Assembly: GCF_000715075.1 (NCBI RefSeq)
Contig: NC_134085.1
Coordinates: 157,880,178-157,944,177, forward strand
Direction of reading: 5' to 3'
Source of the DNA: Nicotiana tabacum
Lineage: Eukaryota > Streptophyta > Magnoliopsida > Solanales > Solanaceae
DNA: 64,000 nucleotides
Positions 1-11,744 of this stretch are shown in pieces. The translations under genes were made by a program, and so were the position numbers. Each line of letters opens with the position of its first letter. Position 1 is the stretch's first letter. The notes under the pieces are model-generated. The model ran no database searches. It worked only from the letters and a program-made list of their open reading frames with translations, and was not told where the DNA came from.

Positions 1-600
1 AACTCCAAACCAAGTGTGCGTACTAAAACATCATATGAACCTACTCGTGTAATCAAATCATCCAAATAACATCATGAACATCAAATTAAGTCTCGAGATC
101 AATGAAATTTTCTCAAAACTTCTTTAAACATAAACTTTGCGATTTAAGTTCGAATCATGTCACATGACATCCGTTTTTCACCAAATTCTACATAAATGTC
201 TTAAATCATATATAAGACCTGTACTGGGTGCCAGAACCAAAATACGGGCCTGATACCATCATGTTCTAATAAAATTTTATTTCAAAATTCTTTAAACAAT
301 TCTAGAAAACAATTTCCTTTAAAAATTCATTTCTCGGGCTTGGGACCTCGGAATTTGATTCCAGGCATACGCCCAAGTCCCATAGTTTCCTACGGACCCT
401 CCGGGACCGTCAAATCACGGGTCTGGGTTTGTTTACCCAAAACGTTGGCCGAAGTTAAATTAGTTCATTTTATAATCAGAACTTATCATTTTTCACATAT
501 TATCATATTTAAGCTTTCCGGCTACGCGCCCTGACTGCGCACGCAAATCCATGTGACTCTAAATGAGATTTTCAAGGCCTCAGAATATGGAATTTCTCAC
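1..600 (-). repeat. Tekay/Del-like LTR fragment
   Basis: Non-coding sequence of the kind seen in long Solanaceae chromovirus (Tekay/Del) LTRs, judged in general style only. It has a run naming neither start nor stop context, followed by a GC-richer block (about 340-540) and then AT-rich sequence. No terminus is visible, since the left side runs off the window. The change near 550-600 into A/T homopolymer-rich spacer marks the approximate junction with element A. The orientation is inferred by likeness to the minus-strand LTR at 31247-34965. The short open frame at 340-534 has no coding character. Confidence 0.4.
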
Positions 601-1698
601 AAGTATATTAAGACTAAAAATTCAAAAAAAAAAAGAAGAGTATTTTCTTTTAGTACCTCTTTAAAAGTTTTTTTAAGATATTAATTCCAAAAATCCATAA
701 AAAAAAAATCTTTTGAGGTTCTTCTTTGGGAAATTAATGAAAAATGAGTAGAAAAAAAATTCTTTTTATTTTTACTATAACTTTAGGACATTGTACATAG
801 ATGAAAAAAAACAACATACTTTATCTTTGGTTTATTTTTAGAGTTTCTCCCTTAGGTAAACAAAACTGAAATCCAAAAATATTTTTTATCTTTTTCATTT
901 CTTAGTTCAAAATCTGTCTTTCTGGATAGCATACAAAAATTTAAAATATTTTTCTTTGGTTCATTCATTAAATTTCCTTCCTAAAAAAAGAATAAAAAAT
1001 ATTTTTCTCTTCTAGGATTTTTTCCTAAATAATTTCCCATAGAGTATTTGTTTAAAAAAAAAAGAGAAAAAAATACATGCTCGTTGAGCTTGAGTTTAGA
1101 ATAAGTTATAGAACATTCAGTCTAGAAAATTCAAAAAAAAGGATTTTCTTCTTTTGTTTCTCTTTTCTCATCAGAGTAGTCATTAAGGTAAAAAGAAAAA
1201 AGAAAAGAAGAAAAAGAAAAAGAGAATGTTAGTTTGTTTACTTTATTTCCGATCTTACTGAACTACATAAAGATCTGATTCATGTGGCGTCATGATACGT
1301 AGGCAACCTACATAGGGTTCGATCGAATCATTTTTTATTTTATTAACAGAAAAGGAAAAAGAAAGGAAAAAAAGAGGTGAAATTATAGGATGTGAGAAAT
1401 GAGAGGAAAGAAAAGAGTGATGATTAGAAAAAAAAAGAGAAGAGGAAAGAAAATGAGCAAGCCAAGAAGTGTTAGAAAAGAAAAGAAAAGAGAAGATTCA
1501 AATGGACGAATTGGGATGATACCAAGTGACCTTGTGACCATCGAAGTCATTCTTGAACCGTTAATTGTTGCTAGGTACATTTCACGTAATGTGATATTTT
1601 TAGATGTTAAATGCTCTAACGCTAATATGATGACTTCATTTTGTTCCTCTTTGTTATCCTCCTTATAGCGGAAGGGTGGTTGGTTTGTAGTTCTTAAA
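600..1698 (+). other. AT-rich pre-gag spacer of element A
   Basis: This stretch has many A and T homopolymers and no credible gene. It corresponds to the spacer between ORF1 and gag in element B (14989-15580). The end nearest gag carries the shared GAACTA...GATACGTAGGCA motif (1260-1324), followed by a purine-rich AAAGAAAAGG-type tract, in the same order as in B. ORF1 itself is missing, so A is truncated at its left side. The short open frames at 1383-1766 (-) and 1399-1668 (+) are compositional. Confidence 0.5.
1260..1324 (+). repeat. Ogre spacer motif, copy 1 (A, before gag)
   Basis: This is a copy of the shared motif: GAACTA, then CTGATTC about 10 bp on, then GATACGTAGGCAACC, then a TTCGATC tail. 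It lies just upstream of gag in element A, matching the position of copy 4 in element B. Confidence 0.75.
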
Positions 1699-1743
1699 TT
1701 GGTAACTCTTCCATACAGCACAAGGTCAAAGATCAAGGTAGCC

Positions 1744-3528
1744 ATGGCTAGCAAAGACTTGGACACAGGAGTTGTTGACCCGTCGAGGGAGTTTGTGGAG
1801 TCGGAGTCTGAATTAAAAGGGGAGGTCCAAATGTTGAAACAACAGATGTCAAAAATGTATCAGTCTTGGATTAGGGGGCATCCTCCACCTTCATTCCTTG
1901 CTAACTACACTGAAAACCCTGCAATTATCCCACCACTATCACAACTCCAGATTCCCACCGCTGTTGATATCTCCCCACAACCTTTTCACACTCTACCCGC
2001 CAAAACCACCTCATATTCTGCTCATTTAGCCACTCATGCTCTTGTAGATTCTCCTCTAGCTACTTTTCCTCGATCCTCTAACAAGACTATGTTCAAAGTC
2101 CCTGATGCCCAACACTATGCTCCAGAACCAACATTCAAAATCTTGGATCTATACTCTCACGCTTCTCATTTTGAGCCTCCTGGTGAAACTAAAAAGCACG
2201 CTAAGACAGTGGAGCAAGATGATATATCCAGGAAGGTGAAAATCTTAGAGCAGTCTTTAAGAAACATGCAAGGGATAGGGAACCAGATGAGCGTGTCTTA
2301 CAAAGACATGTGCTTGTTTCCTGACATCCAACTGCCTGTTGGGTTTAAGATGCCAAAGTTTGATTTGTATGATGGACATGGAGATCATGTGGCCCATTTG
2401 AGAGGATACTGCAGTAAGATGAGAGGCACCGGTGGGAAAGACAAATTATTGATGGCGTATTTCAGTCAGAGTCTAAGTGGGGTAGCTCTAGAGTGGTACA
2501 CCCGCCAAGACGTTAGCAAGTGGTACGCATGGGACGATATGGCTCATGCCTTTTCCCGGCACTTTTAGTATAATATAGAAATTGTCCCGGATCGCATGTC
2601 CCTCACCAAGATGGAAAATAAACCTAATGAAAGCTTTAGGGAATACGGGCTCAGATGGAGAGAGCAAGCTGCCAGAGTCAATCCCCTGATGGAAGAAAAA
2701 GAGATGGTCGAGTAATTTCATCAAGCTCAAGAGCCAACTTACTTTGGGCATTTGATCTTGGCTGTGGGTAGGACTTTTAATGATGTGGTAAAAATGGGAG
2801 AAATTGTAGAAGATGGGCTGAAGTCGAGCAAGATCATGAGCTATTCTGCTTTAAAAGCCACAACACAAGCAATTCAGAACGACACAGGAAGTTTGTTGGG
2901 TCAGAAGGAACATGATGATGTTGCCATGGTTGTCTCAGGATCAGGACATGGTTCAACGGGTTTGCCTCACCAATATACTCAGCCTCAACCCCAACCCCAA
3001 ACCTATCCCCGAGTTCCACATAATCCATCTCAGTATTATCCTTCGAACAATGTTCGGTCATTTGTCCAACCACCAGGTCACTCCTTATGGCGAGCACCAG
3101 CACCGCATAATGCACTCTTGCCTTCACAACATTTTCGAGCACCCAACAACCCTAGAAAACAGGGGCAGGGAGGGGAACAAAGGCAAAGAAATAGTTTCAC
3201 GCTAATCGGGAAGTCCTACACAAGCTTGTTTGAAAAGTTAAAGCTTTCTGGCATGATTGAACCGCTCCTTGGCTATACTCCAGACCCATATGCAAAAGGT
3301 TTTGATCCTACTATACGATACATGTACCACTCTAACATCCAAGGGCATAGCATTGAATATTGTCGTGCTTTGAAAATGGAAATAGAAAGAATGATTCAAG
3401 AAGGGGTAATTGTGATCAAGGACAGTGACAGGGAGCATGTGAATCCTCTTGGAAACTTGCTGACTGAAGTTAACGATATTGAAGCTGGTAATGGTCTTGG
3501 AAATATTAATGTGGAACCTAGTGGCTAA
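1744..3528 (+). pseudogene. Element A gag (two in-frame stops)
   Basis: This is the capsid/nucleocapsid polyprotein of an Ogre-type element. The reading frame is continuous from 1744 to 3528 except for TAG at 2566-2568 and TAA at 2713-2715. Order: a coiled-coil-like N-terminus (MLKQQMSKMYQSW), a Pro-rich linker, a capsid core with the KMPKFDLYDGHGD and LEWYTRQD motifs, a Gln/Pro-rich stretch, and a degenerate zinc knuckle in which the first Cys is replaced (YMYH...GH....C). It ends in protease-linker sequence (VNDIEAG) that leads to the candidate intron. The coding-like frame extends upstream of the first ATG to about 1699, with a conserved STRSK motif. B has CAA or TAC codons at the positions of the two stops. 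It is surely a dead copy; the gag identity is clear by alignment with B. Confidence 0.85.
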
Positions 3529-3589
3529 GATGTCGTACTTGGTAATTGGAAAGACGTTCCATTTCTTGGTTAGCCGGGAATGAGTTTTG

Positions 3590-3863
3590 GTGGTTTATTT
3601 TGTTGTCATTTTTGTTGTCAGGGTTATTTTCAGGGTTGCAATCCGGATATTGTCTTATGACACAAACCCTTCTATCCTTTTATTTTGCCTAGTTTGTTTT
3701 GTTGCAGTAGCTCGTTTAGTGCTGTTTGGTTTTGTTCCAGGGTTGTAACCCCAATTTATTTTACTTCTTTTGTTGTTCAAACCCTTTCACCGGCTGTCTA
3801 ATGCAATTTCCTATTTTCTGTTATTTCTAGTCATTTTTGTTTAGTTCTCCTTTTCTTTTATAG
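3590..3863 (+). other. Candidate PRO-RT intron of element A
   Basis: This is a T-rich non-coding insert between the end of the gag-pro reading frame and the start of the RT reading frame. It begins with GT after a TTTTG end and finishes with a pyrimidine tract and TATAG. The next bases, TTCTTTTCCTGCTG, align with TTCTTTTTGTGCTG at 18179 in element B, and both continue into a conserved (N/D)MT-containing reading frame. Ogre elements are known to carry an intron between protease and RT, so position and shape both fit. Splicing itself is not shown. Confidence 0.55.
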
Positions 3864-4650
3864 TTCTTTTCCTGCTGACTCTAGTGACATGACATACACG
3901 CATAATTTTCAGTCTGGTTTTAAAAGTTAGTTTAGTCATGAAGCAATTTTGAGGATGACAGGGACACTTGAGGGAAATAAGTACAGATTTGGACATTTTG
4001 AGTTCATTTAAAGCCCGTACTGTATGAAACTGAGCCGGATAGAACATAAGAAGATACTTCGAAAGATGGTACAGGAATCTAGCAATGGCATGAAAAGTTG
4101 CCTTTTGATTTGCTGGGTTACCGCACTACTGTTCGCACTTCAGTAGGTGCAATCCTTATTTGTTGGTATATGGTACTGAAGCAGTGATACCCGCGGAAGT
4201 TGAAATTCTATCCCTTTGGATTGTTGATGAAGCTGAAATTGATGATGATGAGTGGGTCAAAACCCGTTTGGAGCAATTAAGTCTGATTGACGAAAAATAT
4301 TGGCGGCAGTGTGTCATGGTCAATCGTATCAGAAGAGAATGGCAAGAGCATACAATAAGAAGGTGTGTCCCCGGAAGTTTGAAGTGGGTCAGCAAGTATT
4401 GAAACATATCTTACCACATTAGGCTGAATCTAAAGGCAAGTTTTCCCCAAATTGGCAGGGGCCGTTCATGGTAATGAGAGTGTTGTCCAATGGTGCTTTG
4501 TATTTAACAGATGTAAAAGGCAAATGTGTGGATATGGCTATCAATTCTGAGGCAGTCAAAAGATATTTCTTTAGTTTGTTTAATTGTGTTGTTTGTATTT
4601 GGCATGCTTTGAAGATTGGAATGACGAAGGTATTTTATTCTGCTATCTAA
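3864..4650 (+). pseudogene. Element A pol remnant: RT N-terminal stub and integrase C-terminus
   Basis: Positions 3864 to about 3960 encode the short region that precedes RT (SSDMT... then a stop). An 85-bp stretch of unclear origin follows. From about 4046 the sequence matches the integrase of element B (21123 onwards): the ILRKMVQ stretch, then the (V/L)YGTEAVIPAEVEI motif at about 4162-4210, the DDDEWVKTRLEQL stretch and the C-terminal PNWQGPFMV / VLSNGALYLTD region ending near 4590. Everything between (RT, both RNase H domains and the integrase core) has been deleted, about 2.8 kb judged against B. One or more frameshifts break the remainder (for example near 4130-4160 and 4400). Confidence 0.8.
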
Positions 4651-4870
4651 ACACTTTATCCTTTGTTGCCCCATTTGAGCCTTATTTATCTTCTTTCATA
4701 TACCTCTTTTGAAATCAGAAGCAGAGTTTAGAAATACAGATACAAAATTAAAAAAAAGGAAAAGAGAAGAGAAAAAGAGAAAGAAAAAAATGGGAAAAGA
4801 GTAAAGAAAAGAAAAAAAAAGAAAAAAAAGAAGAGAAAAGTACAAAAAAATAAATCAATTCCTGTGTCAT

Positions 4871-4934
4871 GAACTACGTTCGACCTGATTCCTTTTAAGG
4901 ATACGTAGGCAGCCTCGCGGTTTGGTCCCGTCAA
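4871..4934 (+). repeat. Ogre spacer motif, copy 2 (A, after integrase)
   Basis: GAACTACGTTCGACCTGATT is followed by CC, TTTTAAGG and ATACGTAGGCAGCCTC, with a GGTCCCGTC tail. It lies about 220 bp after the integrase end, in the same relative place as copy 5 in element B. Confidence 0.8.
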
Positions 4935-5199
4935 AATAAAAATTCAAAGGTCCCCAAGCAAAGAAACTGAGGCAGAAGTTGTGGTTGTTGTAAGAAATCT
5001 GATTCCAAAAGTTGTAATTTTGAGCCCTTTTAAGCTATTTTGGAACCTTTTATGATACCCTTTCTTTCTAATCCTATCCAAAATCCTACATTACAGTCCA
5101 AATAAAGACCTTCTGATCAATCTTTGAGTAGTGCCAAGTCAAGCGAGTTAGAGGTATGATTCACATCAGGGGCAACACTCCATTCTACACAAGGAAAAC

Positions 5200-5345
5200 A
5201 AAAATGAGAGAGTCTTATCGGTAAAAACCTTCACAGGCACCATAAGGCGATGATAAGTTGAGAGAAATAACAAAAGGAGAGAGGCTTGATGGTGAAAACC
5301 CTTTGGGCACTACAAGTCCAATAAGGACCATGAATCAGATAGGAT
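5200..5345 (+). repeat. Two-unit tandem repeat, about 73 bp
   Basis: Two diverged units each contain GAGAGAG(T/G)CTT, GGT(A/G)AAAACC, GGGCAC(C/T) and GTTGAGAGAAAT. The same unit occurs three times at 22300-22500 in element B. Confidence 0.6.
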
Positions 5346-6074
5346 AATCAGAGTATTGAAGCCCAGTTTCATGGCAAAGAGGTACAACAAGAGTTGAGCG
5401 TTAGACTTGCTTGATAGATTAGGTCACTTAATCCAAAGGTGCATGTCATGGTCATTAGAGTTGGTATCCATATCTGATAAATTTTTACTTTGTAGTTTTC
5501 TTGTTAGGTATCATCTTTTTCCAGTGTCCTTTACTATATTCCTTTTGTTTTGGTTACTTTCTATTCTTGAGTCTGTTTGGTAAGAAAAAGTGAGAAATGA
5601 CTTCAAAATCCGCTACCATCTTTCCAATTGCGCAAAGCGGAGTCTAGATAGCACATCAAAGCGACATAAATCAAGAAAGAGCAGTATACGCACTGAATGG
5701 ATAACAATCGATGTGCTTTAGGATTCATGAGAAATACAAAGGTTTGGTAAATGTCAGTTTATGAGCAAAATGCAACGGACAGAGGATATTGAGTTTGAAT
5801 GAATTAGAGTATTTTCTGTGATAAGGGTGACAGAGAAAGTGGTTAGTCAATAAACAAGCAATGTCTCTCAAGTTGAAATCAACGTTATCATGGCAAGTGA
5901 AGGAGCAATCGCCCTCAAAGTCAAGGCCACAAATCAACCACCATGTTTACACTCATAAGTTTTCTTTGTATGAAACAGGGATGAAATCTATGTTCATATC
6001 AAAGCTTGGAAGCTTGAATTTTTCAGGTGTAATGCCCCAGTTCTACTTACGCAAAGGTATTGAGAAGATCGCAC

Positions 6075-7270
6075 ATCACCTCTAGGAGAAACACTTCCTA
6101 GTCTGGGTTTTCAAGTTATATTTTGTTGCAGGAGTCGCACTTCCTAAATTGAGATTTTTACCCTTAGGAGACTCACTCCCTAGTTTGGATCATATGGGTT
6201 TTAGTCACTGAAGTTTTCACCCATAGGAGACGCAATTCCTAGTCTTGGTCATTTAAATTCATCCCTAGGAGATGCACGTCCTAGTTGGAGTCATTGAAAT
6301 TTTACTCGTTTGGAGACGCACTTCCTAGTAGGGGTCTTTCAGATTATACTTATTAAGAGACGCACTTCCTAGATTTTGTCATTTAAATTCATTCTTAGAA
6401 GACGCACTTCCTAGTTTGGGTCATTGAAGTTTCACCCCTAGGAGACGTACTTCCTAGTCTGGGTCTTTCAGGTTAAATTTTGGTTTTAGGAGATGCACTT
6501 CCTAAATTGAGTTTCACCTCTAGGAGAAGCACTTCCTAGTCTAGGACTTTCAAGATACACTTTCAAGAGACACACTTCCTAAATTGAGATTTCACCCCTA
6601 GGAGATGCACTTCCTAGTCCAGGTTTTTCCGGATATACTTTTAGGAGACGCATTTCCTAAATTCAGATTTTACCCATAGGAGACACACTTCCTAGTTTGA
6701 GTCATTTAAGTTCATTCGTAGGAGACACACTTCCTAGTTTGAATCATTGAAGTTTCACCCCTAGGAGACGCACTTCCTGGTCTAGGTCTTTCAATTATAT
6801 TTTTGTTTTAGGAGACGCACTTCCTAAATTGATATTTTACCCTTAGGAGACGCACTTCCTAGTGTTGGGTCATTTAAGTTCATTCCATGGAAATGCACTT
6901 CCTAGTTTGAGTCATTGAAGTTTCACCCCTAGGAGACGCACTTTCTGGTCTGGGTCTTTCAGGTTATATTTTTTTGTTTTATGAGAAGCACTTCCTAGTT
7001 TTGGGTCAATTAAGTTCATTACTAGGAGACGCACTTCCTAGTTTGAGTCATTCAAATTTTACCCCTAGGAGACGCACTTCCTAATCTCGGTCTTTCAAGT
7101 TATATTTTTGATTTAGAAGACGCATTTCCTAGTTTTGGTTGTTTAAGTTCATCTAGGAGATGCACTTCCTAGTTTGAGTCATTATTGTTATATTTGTTTT
7201 AGGAAACGCACTTCCTAGTTAAAGTTTGTTAGTTTTACTCTTGGAAAACATACATCCTAGTATAAGTTTG
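6075..7270 (+). repeat. Satellite-like tandem array with higher-order structure
   Basis: About 28 diverged units each hold a core resembling TAGGAGACGCACTTCCTAG, spaced 34-50 bp (mean near 42). Four unit types differ in their variable part (TCATTTAAGTTCATT; TCATTGAAGTTTCACC; TCTTTCAGGTTATATTTTTG; AAATTGAGATTTTACC). From 6686 onward they follow the order a-b-c-d, and equivalent units recur 167-168 bp apart (6686/6853, 6728/6896, 6771/6939). The array lies in the 3' UTR of element A. Element B has a different repeat here. Confidence 0.85.
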
Positions 7271-7429
7271 TCAGTTTTAATCACAGGAGACACACAGGCA
7301 AGTCGAGTCTTTAGTTTACTCTCATCATTGTATCAATAGCACAAGTGGTTTACAGTTTTGCTAACAACTCACAAATCTTCCGAGTGCAAACTGGGATAGA
7401 AAATTTTGTTTGTTTTGTTGTTTTGATTG

Positions 7430-7575
7430 CAGGCGCCCACCTGGAAAACAAGGGAATACAGTTCAAGTTTTGGCAATCAGGCGCCCACCTGGAGAACAAG
7501 GGAATGCAGTTTCAAGTATGGGCAGCAGGCGCCCACCTGGAGAACAAGGGAAGTCATTTCAGAAATCAATTCAAA
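7430..7575 (+). repeat. 48-bp tandem repeat, three units (A)
   Basis: CAGGCGCCCACCTGGA begins units at 7430, 7478 and 7526, exactly 48 bp apart. Each contains GAACAAGGGAA and a TCAAGT segment. The same family is expanded to about 11 units in element B (23923-24470). Confidence 0.8.
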
Positions 7576-7971
7576 GTTAGAAGTAGCAGAAGCTCGCGGT
7601 AAGAATGCGAATCAATAGTCCGAGATGATCAACAGAAGTAATCTAAATCCAAAATAAAAAGGAAAAACAAAAAAAGAAGAAAGAAAAGGAAAGTGAATCC
7701 AAAATGCAGAAGCTGAGACAAGAGGTGGATTTCTCAAGACATGACTGAAGTCACAAGCATGGTGTGTCCGATTTTGATCCGAAAAGCTGAAGAAGAATGA
7801 ACTAGCACCTGCAACTAGCAAGTGTCAAGGTTCAAATCTAAAGTCTGCATAAAGAATCATTCAAGACTCAAGATCAAGCTTCAGAAGACTTATAGATAGG
7901 AATCTTGTAACTCATAGTTGACAGGCTTAGTTAGTCTTTTTTATTTTTTGATTTTGATATAATAACAGGAC

Positions 7972-10900
7972 TTTGAGCACGTGATTTTTGCCCTATATGA
8001 ATTACTCCCACAAAATACGAGAAAAAGAATTTTTTTCGATTTTTTACAATTTTATAGGATTTTGTGGGAATTTGTTCTAATTATTTGCATTTTCTGTGCA
8101 TGTTCATTTCTATTTAAAAAATCATGAAAAGCCAAAAATACCATGCATCACATTTAGGTTTGATTTTTATATTTTTTTGGAATTAATTAGTAATTATTTC
8201 TTTTATTAAAAAACGAAAATCACAAAGTAGCTCATTTTACACCTTTTAATTTTAGTCTATTGATTTTTCCCTTTAATTTAGGACTAAGTAATTTTATAAT
8301 TATTGTAACTAGGCAATTAGTTCAATTTTATAACTTAGATTAATTTAGGAGTTGATTTTAGGATTTTATTAATTAAAGAAAAAGAAAAAAAGGAAAAGGG
8401 GAAACGATTTTGTAAAAAAGGGCTCAATTTCATGTGGGCTGAATTTCAATTGCCCAAACTTCCTCACCCCAAACCCCTACCCAGGCCCAACAGCTACTAA
8501 TACCCGCCGACCCATTCCCTTGACCCTCCCCACTCGCATAAATATACTCAGACTCACAGAGCCCTAATCTCTCAAGCTCAAACGATGCGTACATTATTCA
8601 CTATCTTCCTCACCCAAATTCGTTCTCAAACTCACCCAAATTCAGGCGAGTGAACCTAAACTCACATCACACGTCTCTACCTTCTCTCCTCCTGCCACAG
8701 GTGTAACGGTTTCTGACACCAAAGATTCCCCTCCCCCTCACTCTCTCGAATTTGAGATATAGCACATGATTGGAAGGTTCTAAGAACGATCGTTGGATGA
8801 GTGTGAGGCGTTGGATTGATTTAACTTAATCCGAGCCCTACATTCATCAGAGGCTCGTTTTCAAAAGGGACCTCATCCGATTTTGAGGGAGAAAATTTTT
8901 ATGGATTATTCAGGGAAACTTTTGGAGAATATTTTGGAAAGGATTTGAGAGAGATTTCTTCTTTGGATTGTTCTTTTATTTCTGGTACTAGAACAAAAGA
9001 AAAAAAATCACTAAGTGTTCGGCTAGGTCATTTCTATGCCGATTATTGTTTAAAGTTTTTTCGGAATCTCTAGAGTCCATCTTCTTCATTTTGATTCTGG
9101 ATTTTGGTTTAAAAATGGAAGTCATTTGAGAGGTTTGAGTCTGTTGTTGCTTGAGGGTTGATTTTCAGCTGCTATTTGCTTCCTTTTGGTCGATTTCAGT
9201 GTTGTATTAATTCAGTCTCTTGATTCCAGGTTCATTTCTTTTCTTCTCTTTAGTTCCCGTTGTAAATCGATCTTTGAATAAGCTATAAAATGGGCTGAAG
9301 TTTAAAGTAATAACTGATTTTTGTGTAGTTATCCTATGTTCATCTTTCTGCTCTATTTTTTCTTATTTTTTCAGCCTCTTCTATGATTTCATATGGGTGC
9401 TAATGATGGTTCATATGATCCTCTAGTCTCATAATCCATCGAAACATGTAATCGTGTGTTCGTCTGCCTCTTCTATCAGTGTCCGACCATAGTTATTTTT
9501 TTGTGTGTAAATGTTTAAGGGCTGGTTTCCAAATGGCTTGAAGGTTACTTTGCGTATTTTCTTTTATCATAGGCTGTCAGAACTGGTTTGATGTGTTGAT
9601 TATGGTCAGTCAATAAAAGAGGATTTGTGTGGTTATTCTGGGTGGGAACAAATCTAGGTTGTTGAGTGCCTATAGTATCTTTAAGCTCGATTTGCTTATT
9701 TTGGCCATGAATGTTTAAGGTTTCCGTCATCATCGTTATCGCTTATTGAAAGTTGGACTGACCGAGCCTGTTTTGCTTTCATCGGAATCAGAATGATCAT
9801 TTCTTTCATGATAAGCTAAAGTTTTGTTTGCTTTAAACTCTGTTTGGTCTAGATGAGATGCGATTGCTTGACCTGAAGTTAGCTTCTATCTGTTTGAACA
9901 CAAGTTTGATTGTTGTCTCGAGTTTTGGTTGTAACGTTCGCTCGATTTCTGTCTGTGTACTGCTGGAAATTTCATCAAGTGAAAGCTCGATTTTTAGTTT
10001 CCATGATTGCTGAAGTTCTATTAATTGGAAAGCAATTTCATGTCAAGCTTTATCCTCTTATTCTTGCTTTGGTTTCAATTTTTAGTATAACGTGAACTGG
10101 GGATTACTTTGCTGAATTTTCTCCTTGTCCTTCCTGTTTTCCATAATTGTTGATGAAGTAACTTGTTGAGAACTATTGTTTAGTTGAGCATAAAAGGAAG
10201 TAGACATGATTCTGAGTGTAATTGGGTTCCTGTTAAGGACATGACTGTATTAACGAGGAACTGAAGCAACATCATCATGAACTTGCTTCGATCTCTCTTA
10301 TGCTTTTCTGATAAACTGCAGAAGCAGTTAGATTCACTCGAACTTTTGAACCTGGAATCTCTTCTTCTTGCGATGTTTGTTGTTGAGTCATCGATGTTTA
10401 GGGAGTTCTTCTAGGTTAGTTTGGTTTTTTTTAGCTTGTGAAGATGTTGGACAAGAGTCAGTCGTTCTCCCTTTTTGTTTTGGAATTGTTAATGGTAGGA
10501 TTTGTGAGATCCAAATTTGAAACCTTAAGCATGATGATCTGTTGTTTCAACGTGAGTTTTGTTTTAAATCTTCATGCTTGTTGTCTTCTATCGCTTGGTT
10601 GAATTCGCATAATGCAATATTTGGGCTAGCAAAGGAGTACCTATGTTTCATGTAACATGAATCTTGAAATTCATAGCAGTAATGGTAGGAGTACTGTAAT
10701 CGTTACTTTTCTTGCATATGGAACACTGTAACAGCTGCTTTTGCTTACATGTATTCGTTTGAACTGTCTTAAATTAATGTTATTTAACTTAGTTGATGCT
10801 ACTGAAATTTGTTCCAGATTGTCTTCTCCATGAAGTGTCTTAAGTTTATAATATGTACTGCAATTAATGATACTGAACAAGTGAATTCCAGATTGCATTG

Positions 10901-11722
10901 GTTTTTTGTGAAATGTCTCGAATGGTTAATACTGATGATGTGTAGTTTAGTTGATGCAACATAGTAATTATCGCAACTACCGGTATGGTTCTCATGGTGT
11001 GGTTGTGATACTTAATTTCGAATTAGCTTTAAATAGGAATACCCATAGTCTATTTAGTTGAATAGTTTTGAGGTGCGCCATACGCAAATAAAATCCATAA
11101 TGTATGGCCCTCACATAAATACAAAAATTAGTATAAACATGCCTTGAACTTTCGTAGTTTGCTTTAGGCACGTTAATTAAATAAATTGTCATAGCTACGG
11201 GTACGGTTCCTGTGACGTAGTTGTGATGCTTAATTTCTAAAATCCGGGGGTACATTTATGTGACCCAACCACCATTTAATTTTGTTAATAAAATAAACAC
11301 GTTATGGATCGTGGGTACGGTTCCCGTGGCATGATTTGCAAACATGTAATCAATAATTAGTTGTATAATAATTGGGTTATTAAAAGCGGTTTAAAAGGAA
11401 TAAAATGCACATAGATTTCAAAGATGTTTTTAAAATCAAATAAATATGCCAATAATAACAACTGAGCGACCGTGCTAAAACCACGGAACCCGGGAATGCC
11501 TAATACCAGAATTCCTTACCCTGATTTCTGTGTTCGTGGACTATAAAACAGAGTCAATCTTTCCTCAATTCGGGATTTTAAATCGGTGACTTGGGACATC
11601 ATAAATTATCCCAAGTGGTGACTCTAAATTTTAAATAAAATAAATCTCGTTTCGATTGTCACTTTAAGTTGGAAAAAATTGCCTTATACCCTTCCCGGGG
11701 TAGGTAGAAAGGAGGTATGACA
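7972..11722 (+). repeat. Element B 5' LTR
   Basis: This is a 3751-bp direct repeat of 24943-28693. It starts TTTGAGCACGTGATTTTTGCC (the 3' copy starts TGTGAGCATG) and ends GGAGGTATGACA. The two LTRs align along their whole length with scattered substitutions and small indels. An example is a short loss near 27955 in the 3' copy, where the 5' copy has CTCATGGTGTGGTTG. There is no gene inside; the short open frames at 9545, 9910, 10671 and 10992 recur in both LTRs only because of the duplication. Confidence 0.9.
8537..8546 (+). promoter_or_regulatory. Possible TATA box of element B 5' LTR
   Basis: CATAAATATA precedes a CT- and A-rich leader (AGCCCTAATCTCTCAAGCTC), which is the usual look of a plant LTR transcription start. 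In the 3' LTR the matching site reads CCAAATATAC, a weaker TATA. Confidence 0.35.
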
Positions 11723-11726
11723 GCTC

Positions 11727-11744
11727 TGGCGACTCAACTAGGGA
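11727..11744 (+). other. Primer-binding site of element B
   Basis: TGGCGACTCAACTAGGGA lies 4 bp after the LTR end. It closely matches TGGCGACTCCGCTGGGGA of element D (58811-58828). A primer site of this kind is known for Ogre/Tat elements; I recall a tRNA-Arg primer but did not verify it. B's copy has two apparent substitutions relative to D. Confidence 0.7.

Larger units (their letters stand above)
4651..7971 (+). other. Element A 3' UTR, proximal part
   Basis: This is long non-coding sequence after the integrase end. It contains, in order, a purine-rich tract (about 4745-4850), the shared motif (4871-4934), a two-unit repeat (5200-5345), about 600 bp with no recognisable content, a large tandem array (about 6075-7270), a three-unit 48-bp array (7430-7575) and a tail matching B just before B's motif copy 6. 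It stops at about 7971, where the LTR of element B begins. No protein gene is supported; the open frames here are short or repeat-driven. Confidence 0.65.

Noticed and set aside
1260..1324. tRNA-like or SINE origin for the GATACGTAGGCA motif
   Set aside because: I could find no A-box/B-box pair or cloverleaf in the copies; the resemblance to tRNA (GTTCGATC in copy 1) is not shared by the others.
6075..7300. CRISPR-like array
   Set aside because: Units diverge in both core and variable part, spacers repeat in a fixed order, and the context is a plant retroelement. It is a tandem repeat.
9545..11255. Short ORFs recurring at 9545-11255 and 26835-28211
   Set aside because: They recur because both regions are LTR copies of element B; lengths differ between copies and none resembles a protein.
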